Of a DNA stretch of 8,896 nt, positions 1 through 6,309 are shown in pieces. Numbering within the stretch: position 1 is the first letter of the stretch; every line of letters starts with the position of its first letter. The position numbers were made by a program, and so were the translations under genes. The notes under the pieces are model-generated. The model was not told the DNA's origin and made no database searches. It saw nothing but the letters and a program-made list of their open reading frames with translations. The stretch is from Bacillota bacterium. Its GTDB lineage: Bacteria > Bacillota > Limnochordia > Darwinibacteriales > DTU012. The stretch lies in assembly GCA_012521805.1 (NCBI GenBank), contig JAAYLQ010000118.1, positions 1 through 8,896 of the forward strand. The letters run 5' to 3'.

Positions 1-107
1 ACAAAGACATCAGTTTGAAATTTCGCGGTTCCAGCAATCAAAGACTGATTGATGTCCAAGCCTCACTGCGCCAGAAACAGGTGGTCCTGTTAGCTGAAAC
101 AGCCTGA
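1..107 (+). CDS. 3' end of an unidentified protein gene (partial)
   Basis: An open frame runs in from the left edge (first full codon at base 3) and ends at a TGA at 105-107, giving the last 34 residues of a protein. The tail contains KFRGSSNQRLIDVQ and ends VVLLAETA. I do not recognise the family from so short a piece. The stop lies two bases from the end of the convergent patatin gene, and no strong hairpin terminator is seen between them. The only structure is a 5-bp stem near 87-101. The call rests on the open frame, normal codon use and the tight tail-to-tail fit. It could in principle be a chance open stretch. Confidence 0.5.
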   Translation, partial: KDISLKFRGSSNQRLIDVQASLRQKQVVLLAETA

Positions 108-109
108 TG

Positions 110-949
110 CTAATTTGGGTTTGAATGTTGATGTTGTAAGATCTGCGTAATCATCTGTTTAAGCTGATCAGCAGCGGATTGAGCGGCTGCATAACCTAAG
201 TCTACATATTTATCTACTGCCCGAAAATTAAAGGGGTTTAATCTTCCCAACTGAGGCTGGATTACAACATCTGCTAACTGCACCTGTACCAATTCATGCT
301 GCCGCTGCAGTATATTGCCGGCATGAATAAGAGATAGCATTACTGTACGCGGCTTTTTACTTTCAAGATTTGCATGGAGATCTACAGCTATGACAAAATC
401 AGCACCCAGCGAACGACAGACACCCACAGGTAAATTCTGCACCAAGCCCCCATCGACTAGCTGCAGACCATTATACTCTACTGGCTGATAGATTCCCGGC
501 AGCGAGCAGCTGATCCGCACTGCCTCCGCTACCGACCCTTCCTTCAAGACTACCAATTCCCCAGTTGCAAAATTAGTGGCTGTAGCTGCAAAAGGCTTAT
601 TTAGTTCAACAAAGTCCTTACTACCTATCAGGCGGTTAATCCAATCTGCAATACCTTTGGAACTCATTAACCCGCTCTTAAAAGCTACCGGCTTTGCCAA
701 AAACCACCAATCGGTAGACTTCACAATTTCATACATCGCTTCGCTGGAAAACCCACTTGCCCAAACCGCTCCAGCAGCAGCTCCTGCTGATGTTCCTGCA
801 ATCAGATCAATTGGCATGCTGATTTCTTCCAGGTACCGGAGCACCCCAATATGGGCAATACCGTATGCACTCCCTCCTGCCAGTGCCAGACCAATCACTG
901 GTCGTGAGGGCATCTGCTCTAATTGAGTAATTAACCCATTCAAATCCAC
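110..949 (-). CDS. Patatin-like phospholipase / lipid acyl hydrolase (RssA/YlbK type)
   Basis: A 279-residue patatin-fold serine hydrolase that probably cleaves acyl chains from phospholipids or related esters in the cytoplasm; the true substrate is unknown. Numbered from the GTG start, the oxyanion loop is GGSAYG (25-30), the nucleophile is Ser54 in GTSAG, and the dyad Asp is Asp166 in DGG. The length fits stand-alone bacterial patatins and there is no signal peptide. I prefer GTG at 949 because AAGAAGGGA (963-955) sits 5 bases upstream. The frame can be extended to a TTG at 991, but that codon overlaps the predicted -10 box and has no ribosome site. The oxyanion loop is unusual: the common form is GGGxRG, and here the third Gly is Ser and the Arg is Tyr. 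The family call is firm; the biological role is open. Confidence 0.9.
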   Translation of the reverse strand: MDLNGLITQLEQMPSRPVIGLALAGGSAYGIAHIGVLRYLEEISMPIDLIAGTSAGAAAGAVWASGFSSEAMYEIVKSTDWWFLAKPVAFKSGLMSSKGIADWINRLIGSKDFVELNKPFAATATNFATGELVVLKEGSVAEAVRISCSLPGIYQPVEYNGLQLVDGGLVQNLPVGVCRSLGADFVIAVDLHANLESKKPRTVMLSLIHAGNILQRQHELVQVQLADVVIQPQLGRLNPFNFRAVDKYVDLGYAAAQSAADQLKQMITQILQHQHSNPN

Positions 950-981
950 CGCTATCCCTTCTTTCCCAAAACATCGATGAT

Positions 982-1010
982 AGTATATCAAATTATCAGA
1001 TATCGAACAA
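982..1010 (-). promoter_or_regulatory. Candidate sigma-A promoter for the patatin gene
   Basis: On the minus strand TTGTTC (1010-1005) and TATACT (987-982) are separated by exactly 17 bases. The -10 matches the consensus at 5 of 6 positions and the -35 at 3 of 6. Transcription would start near 975, leaving about 25 bases of leader before the GTG at 949. This argues against the upstream TTG start at 991. Prediction by eye only. Confidence 0.5.
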
Positions 1011-1016
1011 TCACAG

Positions 1017-1045
1017 TTAGAATAATTGGCAAACTATGTTATAAT
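1017..1045 (+). promoter_or_regulatory. Candidate extended -10 promoter for the aminopeptidase operon
   Basis: A perfect TATAAT lies at 1040-1045, preceded by TG at 1037-1038, which makes an extended -10 element. The -35 at 17-base spacing (TTAGAA, 1017-1022) is weak, which extended -10 promoters tolerate. Transcription should start near 1052, just ahead of the ribosome binding site at 1063. It is the only good promoter seen for the four-gene operon, and it stands back to back with the patatin promoter, the two -35 boxes being 6 bp apart. Confidence 0.65.
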
Positions 1046-1080
1046 GAAAAAAGATTGGTTCTGGAGAGGGTGAGCTTAGT

Positions 1081-1272
1081 TTGGAACCCAAGGATATAAT
1101 TTGGAGACTCTTAGACAGGCTCGCAGAAGAAAAAAGGCTGTTTGAGGAATGCTATCAATTAGTTGATCAGGAAAAGAATAAGGATCTCGGCCACGCGATC
1201 CTCGAGTGTGAACAGCTGATCAATACCCAGATGAATATCCTAAGGCGCATGCAGAAAAGATATGATCCTTAA
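1081..1272 (+). CDS. 63-residue helical protein of unknown function, first gene of the aminopeptidase operon
   Basis: A short protein starting at TTG 1081, with GGAGAGG (1063-1069) 11 bases upstream. It is rich in Glu, Lys, Leu, Arg and Gln with almost no Gly or Pro until the last residue, so it is probably one or two long amphipathic helices or a coiled coil. It has no signal peptide, membrane segment or Cys cluster. I do not recognise the family. It lies directly behind the predicted promoter and 26 bases ahead of the first M42 gene, so it should be co-transcribed with the aminopeptidases. It could be an assembly or regulatory partner, but only its position suggests that. The ribosome site and codon pattern make it likely to be real. 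Confidence 0.7.
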   Translation: MEPKDIIWRLLDRLAEEKRLFEECYQLVDQEKNKDLGHAILECEQLINTQMNILRRMQKRYDP

Positions 1273-1283
1273 AACAAACTAGA

Positions 1284-1293
1284 AAAGGAGTGA
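1284..1293 (+). promoter_or_regulatory. Ribosome binding site that decides the start of the first M42 gene
   Basis: AAAGGAGTGA is a near-complete Shine-Dalgarno sequence. A GTG at 1290-1292 lies inside it and so cannot be its own start. The in-frame TTG at 1299 stands 8 bases after GGAG, which is the expected spacing. Confidence 0.7.
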
Positions 1294-1298
1294 GGGAG

Positions 1299-2360
1299 TT
1301 GGAAATTAAAGAGATTCTCGTTAACCTTTCAGAAGCCTCGGGTGTATCCGGATATGAGCATAATTTAGCTGATTATTTGGAACAAAACTGCCCGTGGGCT
1401 GATGAGATTCGCCGCGATAAGCTAGGCAACCTAATAATGCTTAAACGTGCTACCAAAGTCAGCGACAAGCCAAGTCCTAAAGTCATGCTTGCAGCTCATA
1501 TGGATGAGATCGGCTTGATTATCACTAAAATTGAAGAGGACGGCTTCTTAAGATTCAGTACAATTGGCGGCATCGATCAGAGAGTACTGCTCGCCCAAGA
1601 AGTAATTGTTCATGGAAAAGAAAAATTAGTTGGCGTGATTGGCGCCAAGCCTCCCCATATCCAAACAGCCAGTGAACGCAACAATGCTGTTCCAATGGAT
1701 GAGTTATATATTGATATTGGATATGACACCCGTGAGCAGGTAGAAGAACTGGTGAGCATCGGAGACCTGGTTACAATCAATCAGCAGGTTGTGAAACTTA
1801 ATGGCTCCTTAATGGCTGGCAAAGCGATGGATGATCGCGCCTGTGTAGCAGTCATGCTGGAATGTCTGAAAGCGCTGGAGAACGTTAAACATGCTGCAGA
1901 TATCTATGCAGTTGCCACAGTGCAGGAAGAAGTCGGCGTTCGCGGCGCTACAACAAGTACATATGGAATTATGCCGGATATCGGTATTGCCCTTGATGTT
2001 GGCCACGGGGATATGCCGGGAGTACCTGAATACCGCACTATTAAACTCAGCGGCGGACCCGGAATTGCCCTTGGACCCCATGTCCATCCCAAACTTTATG
2101 AACGCTTTGTAAAAACAGCCAAAGATTGGAATATCAACTATACTTTAGAACCGGCAACCCGTCCAGGAGGCACAGATGCATTTGCGATTCAGATAACCCA
2201 AGATGGAATTCCAACTGCACTGCTGTCCCTACCGCTGCGCTATATGCATACACCGGTGGAAACATTAGATTACGAAGATGTACGGAAAACCGCACGTTTG
2301 CTGGCTAAATTTATTTCTGAATTAGATCAGGAATTTGTGGAGGGATTAAAGTGCTTTTAA
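1299..2360 (+). CDS. M42 family metallo-aminopeptidase, copy 1
   Basis: A cytoplasmic di-metal (zinc or cobalt) aminopeptidase of the M42/TET family, which removes N-terminal residues from peptides. Such genes are often mislabelled as endoglucanase M or FrvX. Numbered from TTG 1299 (353 residues), the metal and catalytic residues are all present: His67 in AAHMDEIG, Asp178 in MDDR, Glu210 and Glu211 in QEEVG, Asp233 in ALDV, and His317 in RYMHTP. The GGTDA motif near residue 291 is also family-typical. The length is normal. A longer segment with PPHIQ before the DELYIDIG motif separates it from copy 3. It overlaps copy 2 by 10 bases, so translation of the two is probably coupled. The substrate preference cannot be read from sequence. 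Confidence 0.93.
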   Translation: MEIKEILVNLSEASGVSGYEHNLADYLEQNCPWADEIRRDKLGNLIMLKRATKVSDKPSPKVMLAAHMDEIGLIITKIEEDGFLRFSTIGGIDQRVLLAQEVIVHGKEKLVGVIGAKPPHIQTASERNNAVPMDELYIDIGYDTREQVEELVSIGDLVTINQQVVKLNGSLMAGKAMDDRACVAVMLECLKALENVKHAADIYAVATVQEEVGVRGATTSTYGIMPDIGIALDVGHGDMPGVPEYRTIKLSGGPGIALGPHVHPKLYERFVKTAKDWNINYTLEPATRPGGTDAFAIQITQDGIPTALLSLPLRYMHTPVETLDYEDVRKTARLLAKFISELDQEFVEGLKCF

Positions 2361-3373
2361 AGAGATTGACTGAAGCCTGCGGCGGACCAGGGCAAGAGCA
2401 TGAGGTTCGGGATCTAATCCGCAGTGAAGTCACTGGCTTGGTCGACGAAATTAGAACCGATGCCCTAGGTAATCTGATTACCGTAAAAAATGGCAGCAAA
2501 AGTGGTCCAAGGGTAATGCTGGCTGCCCACATGGATGAAGTTGCTTTAATGATTTTAAGCATTGAAAAATCTGGGCTGCTTAAATTCAGTCCCATTGGTG
2601 GTATTGATCCGCGAGTTCTAGTAGCCAAGAGTGTAGTAATTGGCAAAAATCGGGTTCCTGGTGTAATCGGGTCCAAGCCAATTCATCTCCAAAGACCCGA
2701 AGAGCGCCAGAAAGCCTTAACGATCGACGAACTCTACATCGATATTGGAGCTTCTAAAAAAGAAGAAGCGGAGAAACTAGTTAGCATCGGAGATTTAGCT
2801 TATTTTACCACCAAATTTGCTGAGATCGGTCCGGATAAGTACAAGGCAAAAGCTCTCGACGATCGTGTTGGCTGTGCTATGCTGATCGATATTTTACGGG
2901 ATAACTATCAGTTCCCACTTTATGGTGTATTTACTGTGCAGGAAGAGGTAGGACTGCGGGGCGCAGGTACTGCTGCTTATCAAGTACAGCCGGATATTGC
3001 TATTGTTCTTGAAGGTACAACCGCCTCTGACGTTCCGGAAATACCAGAACATAAACATGCCACTTCTGTAGGTAAGGGTCCCTGTTTGACATTGATGGAC
3101 AGCTCTGTAATTCCTGATCAGCGCTTAACAGCAAAATTATTAAAACTAGCTGCAGAATACAATATCCCTGTGCAGTACCGCCGCAATACAGCAGGCGGGA
3201 CCGACGCAGGCAAGATTCAACAAAGCCGCACAGGAGTGCGAGTAGCAGTTGTCGCCCTCCCCTGCCGCTACATCCATTCGCCTGTCTCTGTCTGCAGCAA
3301 ATCTGACTACGAAAACGCGGTCAAATTGGTAAAAGCATTTCTGCGCAGCATTGAAGAAGGAGGAGAGATTTAA
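2351..3373 (+). CDS. M42 family metallo-aminopeptidase, copy 2
   Basis: The second M42 peptidase has 340 residues and starts at GTG 2351, inside the end of copy 1, with GGAGGG (2339-2344) 6 bases upstream. Conserved residues are His60 and Asp62 in AAHMDE, Asp170 in LDDR, Glu198 and Glu199 in QEEVG, Glu221 in VLEG, and His309 in RYIHSP. At the fourth metal ligand it has Glu, where copies 1 and 3 have Asp; the family uses both, so it should be active but may differ in metal or substrate preference. HMDEVA replaces HMDEIG. The protein has diverged well beyond a recent duplicate of either neighbour. Only two bases separate its stop from the ATG of copy 3. Confidence 0.93.
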   Translation: MLLKRLTEACGGPGQEHEVRDLIRSEVTGLVDEIRTDALGNLITVKNGSKSGPRVMLAAHMDEVALMILSIEKSGLLKFSPIGGIDPRVLVAKSVVIGKNRVPGVIGSKPIHLQRPEERQKALTIDELYIDIGASKKEEAEKLVSIGDLAYFTTKFAEIGPDKYKAKALDDRVGCAMLIDILRDNYQFPLYGVFTVQEEVGLRGAGTAAYQVQPDIAIVLEGTTASDVPEIPEHKHATSVGKGPCLTLMDSSVIPDQRLTAKLLKLAAEYNIPVQYRRNTAGGTDAGKIQQSRTGVRVAVVALPCRYIHSPVSVCSKSDYENAVKLVKAFLRSIEEGGEI

Positions 3374-3375
3374 CA

Positions 3376-4365
3376 ATGAAGAGCCTCATTAAAGACCTTG
3401 TAGAAAGCTACGGTCCAGCTGGCTTTGAAACGGAAATAACTGATAAGATTGCTGGGTTAGTTAAAGAATATGTTGATGAATGTTATGTAGACACTTTAGG
3501 CAATTTAATAGCTCGTAAAAAAGGCACAGGTAAAAAGGTAATGTTCTCTGCTCATACCGATGAGATTGGTGTAGTAATTACTTACATTGATGAAGATGGG
3601 TTTTTACGCTTCAGTAATGTAGGTGGCCTCAATCCCCTTACCCTCCTTGGCAATCGCGTCCGCTTTGCTAACGGAGTAATCGGTGTGATCGGCCGGGAGA
3701 AAGGTGAACTCAAAGACTTATCAATCGATAAAATGTATATTGATATTGGTGCCGAATCACAAGAAGAAGCACAAGCAAAAGTATCAATCGGCGATTTTGC
3801 AGTCTTCCATCGCGAGTTTGCCGATCTCGGCAATAGAATTGTTGCCAAAAGCTTAGACGATCGCATTGGATGTGCTGTTCTGATTGAGGCAATTCGCAGA
3901 CTAGACCAGTCGGAACACGACCTGTACTTCGTCTTCAGTACCCAAGAAGAAGTTGGTCTGAGGGGAGCCCGCACCGCTGCTTATGGAATCAACCCTGATC
4001 TAGGAATCGCTCTAGATGTAACTAGAACAGGAGATACTCCAGAAGCTCCCCGAATGGATGTCAGCCTAGGTAAGGGCACCGCAATCAAAGTTAAAGATTC
4101 GTCAGTAATTGCCCATCCTAAAGTTAAGAATTTAATGATCCGTCTGGCTCAAGAAAATAACATTAAATATCAACTAGAAGTACTAGAAGCCGGCGGTACT
4201 GATGCGGGAGCCATTCATTTAACCAGAGATGGGGTTCCCTCAGGAACAATCTCCATCCCCTGCCGCTATGTGCATACTGTTTCTGAAATGGTCGATATGC
4301 GCGATGTTGAAAACAGTATTGATCTAGTATTAGCAATCTGCCGCGATTCTCTATCAGAATTCTAG
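3376..4365 (+). CDS. M42 family metallo-aminopeptidase, copy 3
   Basis: The third M42 peptidase has 329 residues and starts at ATG 3376, preceded by a strong GGAGGAGAG site at the end of copy 2. The active-site set is complete: His60 and Asp62 in SAHTDEIG, Asp161 in LDDR, Glu191 and Glu192 in QEEVG, Asp214 in ALDV, and His300 in RYVHT. It is shorter than the other two in the segment before DKMYIDIG and lacks their KP-x-H stretch. M42 enzymes usually build 12-subunit tetrahedral particles, and mixed particles of two paralogues are known in Pyrococcus. Three co-translated versions could behave the same way, which is inference. A terminator follows the stop by 8 bases. Confidence 0.93.
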   Translation: MKSLIKDLVESYGPAGFETEITDKIAGLVKEYVDECYVDTLGNLIARKKGTGKKVMFSAHTDEIGVVITYIDEDGFLRFSNVGGLNPLTLLGNRVRFANGVIGVIGREKGELKDLSIDKMYIDIGAESQEEAQAKVSIGDFAVFHREFADLGNRIVAKSLDDRIGCAVLIEAIRRLDQSEHDLYFVFSTQEEVGLRGARTAAYGINPDLGIALDVTRTGDTPEAPRMDVSLGKGTAIKVKDSSVIAHPKVKNLMIRLAQENNIKYQLEVLEAGGTDAGAIHLTRDGVPSGTISIPCRYVHTVSEMVDMRDVENSIDLVLAICRDSLSEF

Positions 4366-4373
4366 TGACACAG

Positions 4374-4405
4374 AAAAGAGCTGGGTGTTTCAACCTAGCT
4401 CTTTT
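4374..4405 (+). terminator. Rho-independent terminator of the aminopeptidase operon
   Basis: A 13-bp stem (4374-4386 with 4393-4405, one G-T pair) closes a 6-base loop. The 3' arm ends in TTTT and is followed by CATTATATTT. It begins 8 bases after the stop of the third M42 gene. The A-run on the 5' side would also give a T-run on the other strand, so it may act in both directions. Confidence 0.8.
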
Positions 4406-4441
4406 CATTATATTTGTCATATAATATAGCGGGGTGATGAG

Positions 4442-4681
4442 ATGATTGGTTTACTGCTCCTGTCGATTAAATTAATTTTAGGCCTATTTTGGCTCATTTT
4501 CATGCTAGTCCTGCTTCCGATCAGGCTGATCCTCAGCCTATCCCTCGGCCTAGCCGGATTGCTAGGGGGGCTCTTGCTTCTGATCGGCCTAATTCTCACT
4601 ATTACGATTATCGGATTGCTTCCAGGTTCGCTGCTGATCCTTTGTGGAGTCGGGCTGATTTTGTTGACACAAAAAGAGTAA
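4442..4681 (+). CDS. 79-residue leucine-rich integral membrane protein, unknown function
   Basis: The start is ATG 4442, with GGGGTGAT (4431-4438) just upstream. Almost the whole protein is hydrophobic: I count 32 Leu and 13 Ile in 79 residues. It can form two or three membrane helices, with basic residues at Lys10 and Arg28 and a short polar TQKE tail. The segments GLLLLSIKLIL (3-13) and GLLLLIGLIL (43-52) resemble each other, hinting at an internal repeat, though low complexity could explain it. I do not recognise a family. It lies behind the terminator. A TATAAT at 4420-4425 has no -35 partner, so its promoter is unclear. It ends two bases from the convergent gene on the minus strand. Confidence 0.65.
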   Translation: MIGLLLLSIKLILGLFWLIFMLVLLPIRLILSLSLGLAGLLGGLLLLIGLILTITIIGLLPGSLLILCGVGLILLTQKE

Positions 4682-4683
4682 TT

Positions 4684-4923
4684 TTATTTAACTCTGTTCC
4701 GCATCACATTGGCTAAGATAGCAAAGACAATTAGGCTAATTCCGCCCCAAAGTGCCCATCGGGCTAGAGTATTTTCTGTCTTTTCGGAAGGCAGCGGAGC
4801 AAGTTCGGAAGCATCGGACACGCCTTTTTGACTGCGGGTTGGTTCTTCGGCAAAACTTGTACTGCTGAAAACCAGTGGACATAACACTGCTGCGATTATT
4901 AGTAGAACTAGACTGCGTTTGAT
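4684..4923 (-). CDS. Small secreted/membrane-anchored protein with an out-of-frame start (last gene of the oad run)
   Basis: The frame ending with TAA at 4686-4684 reads IKRSLVLLIIAAV and on to SSTSFA-EEP, a classic Sec signal peptide with likely cleavage after SFA. About 30 polar residues follow, then a membrane helix (WALWGGISLIVFAILANV) and a basic RNRVK tail. The frame has no usual start codon ahead of the signal peptide; GTG at 4887 would cut the signal in half. The good start, ATG 4930 behind AAGGAGG, is one base out of frame. Removing one base from ATGCTTT would join them as a normal signal peptide beginning M-L-I-K-R. So there is a frameshift, a sequence error, or a rare ATC start at 4923. 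The family is unknown; it lies 46-53 bases after oadA and may belong to the pump operon. Confidence 0.6.
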   Translation of the reverse strand: MKRSLVLLIIAAVLCPLVFSSTSFAEEPTRSQKGVSDASELAPLPSEKTENTLARWALWGGISLIVFAILANVMRNRVK

Positions 4924-4976
4924 AAAGCATCGACCTCCTTCTCCCTCTTAGCTTACCCGCCAAAAAAAGCTCTATC

Positions 4977-6299
4977 CTATTTGCGGTTCATGAAAAATTG
5001 CCGAGCATAATCTGGGAAAAGAATATAACTCAAAACATCTTCATCACTAGCCGCCAGGTCTTTGATTTCAGCCCTGGCTGCCTCCATTCCAGGGGACAAG
5101 CGATCTGCTGGACGCCCAGTAATTGGTTGTTCATCGCCGATAATCTTTTTCTGCATCTCCGGTTCGATTGGAACTGGCGGACGCCCGTACAGGCCTTTGA
5201 CATAATCCTTGATTTCCTTAGTCTTAATCTTATATCTTTCGCCTGTAACAACATTCAAAACAGCTTGAGTACCGACGATCTGACTCATAGGAGTGACCAG
5301 CGGCGGATAACCCAGCTCCCTGCGGACCCGGGGAACTTCTTGGAGAATTTCCTGGTATTTGTGGCTGAGTTTTTGCTGTTCCAGCTGCGCTCGCAGGTTA
5401 GAAAGCATCCCTCCCGGGATTTGACTGACCAATACCTCGGTATTGACCGAAATCCGTGGGCTTTGATAACCACCTAAAACAGCCTTAATTTTGCTATTGA
5501 TCTCTGCTAACAAAGCGAGGTCAAGACCTGTATCATACTCCGCATCCTGAAGAGCCTTTACAAGCGACTCTGTAGGTGGCTGGGAAGTACCTAGAGCCAA
5601 AGCTGAAATAGCTGTATCAACTACATCAGCACCTGCTTGAATAGCTTCCCAGTACGTCATTGAAGCCAATCCGCAGGTCGAGTGGGAATGCAGATGAATT
5701 GGCAGATCTACAGCCTTCCTCAATTGAGTTATCAGCTCTCGAGCCACAGCCGGTGTCAAGATCCCAGCCATGTCCTTAATGCAGATAGAGTCCGCCCCCA
5801 TCTGAGCTAACTCCTGGGCTGTTTTAACATAACCCTGAATATCGTGTACAGGACTGACAGTATAAACCACCGACGCTTGGGCATGGGCTCCAGCTTTTTT
5901 AGCTGCTTTTATCGCTCTTTCAAGGTTGCGTGTATCATTAAGGGCATCGAAAATTCGAATAATATCAATTCCATTTTCCACTGATTTGGCCACAAAAGTA
6001 TCAACAACATCATCCGGATACTGCCGATAAGCCAGCAGGTTTTGACCCCGCAGCAGCATCTGCAGTTTTGTATTCGGTAAACGCTTTCTCAAGACCCGCA
6101 ACCTTTCCCAGGGATCTTCGTTGAGATAGCGCAAGCAGGTATCAAATGTAGCTCCACCCCACATTTCAACCGAATAATACCCAACTTGATCAATCATTTC
6201 CGCTACCGACAGCATATCCTCAAGTTTTAATCTTGTCGCTAACAGCGATTGGTGTGCATCACGAAATAAGGTTTCAGTAATCCCGATTTTCCGCTTCAT
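4977..6299 (-). CDS. oadA: Oxaloacetate decarboxylase alpha subunit, carboxyltransferase part without biotin domain
   Basis: This subunit transfers the carboxyl group of oxaloacetate to biotin, releasing pyruvate. The 440 residues hold an HMG-CoA-lyase-like TIM barrel (about 5-270) and the conserved pyruvate carboxylase/OadA domain (about 290-435). Metal-site residues are Asp14 in FRDAHQS, the carbamylated-type Lys175 in CIKDM, and His204 and His206 in HLHSH. The spacing matches the known Asp17/Lys178/His207/His209 set with a constant offset of 3. Many OadA proteins continue into a biotin domain; this one stops, and the biotin carrier is the separate protein at 7443-7775. The ATG has GGAGGGAGA upstream and lies 10 bases after oadB. 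The same fold serves as pyruvate carboxylase subunit B or transcarboxylase 5S, but the adjacent oadB and oadG favour the pump. Confidence 0.93.
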   Translation of the reverse strand: MKRKIGITETLFRDAHQSLLATRLKLEDMLSVAEMIDQVGYYSVEMWGGATFDTCLRYLNEDPWERLRVLRKRLPNTKLQMLLRGQNLLAYRQYPDDVVDTFVAKSVENGIDIIRIFDALNDTRNLERAIKAAKKAGAHAQASVVYTVSPVHDIQGYVKTAQELAQMGADSICIKDMAGILTPAVARELITQLRKAVDLPIHLHSHSTCGLASMTYWEAIQAGADVVDTAISALALGTSQPPTESLVKALQDAEYDTGLDLALLAEINSKIKAVLGGYQSPRISVNTEVLVSQIPGGMLSNLRAQLEQQKLSHKYQEILQEVPRVRRELGYPPLVTPMSQIVGTQAVLNVVTGERYKIKTKEIKDYVKGLYGRPPVPIEPEMQKKIIGDEQPITGRPADRLSPGMEAARAEIKDLAASDEDVLSYILFPDYARQFFMNRK

Positions 6300-6309
6300 T
6301 ATCTCCCTC

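Noticed and set aside
87..102. Small inverted repeat near the end of the first partial gene as a terminator
   Set aside because: The stem is only 5 bp, lies within coding sequence and has no T-run.
950..991. Longer patatin start at TTG 991
   Set aside because: It overlaps the predicted -10 box, has no ribosome site, and the GTG at 949 has a strong one at the correct distance.
2311..2676. Minus-strand open frame of 121 codons opposite the second M42 gene
   Set aside because: No start signal or domain, antisense to conserved coding sequence.
3582..3974. Minus-strand open frame of 130 codons opposite the third M42 gene
   Set aside because: Arg/Ser/Pro-rich product with no ribosome site, fully inside a gene with intact catalytic motifs.
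1299..4365. Cellulase/endoglucanase M assignment for the three tandem genes
   Set aside because: The His/Asp, DDR, EE and C-terminal His motifs are those of M42 metallo-aminopeptidases; no glycosidase motif is present.
4420..4425. TATAAT upstream of the leucine-rich gene as a promoter
   Set aside because: No -35-like sequence lies at a suitable distance, and the leader would be almost nil; AT-rich spacer after a terminator explains it.
4736..4930. Frame opened by ATG 4930 as a gene of its own
   Set aside because: Its product is polar, Ser/Arg-rich and without features, while the neighbouring frame encodes a clear signal peptide and membrane helix; only the start site belongs to it.
4998..5477. 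Plus-strand open frame of 159 codons opposite oadA
   Set aside because: It lies wholly inside the well-supported oadA gene, has no ribosome site, and its product shows no recognisable pattern; it is a mirror of oadA codon bias.
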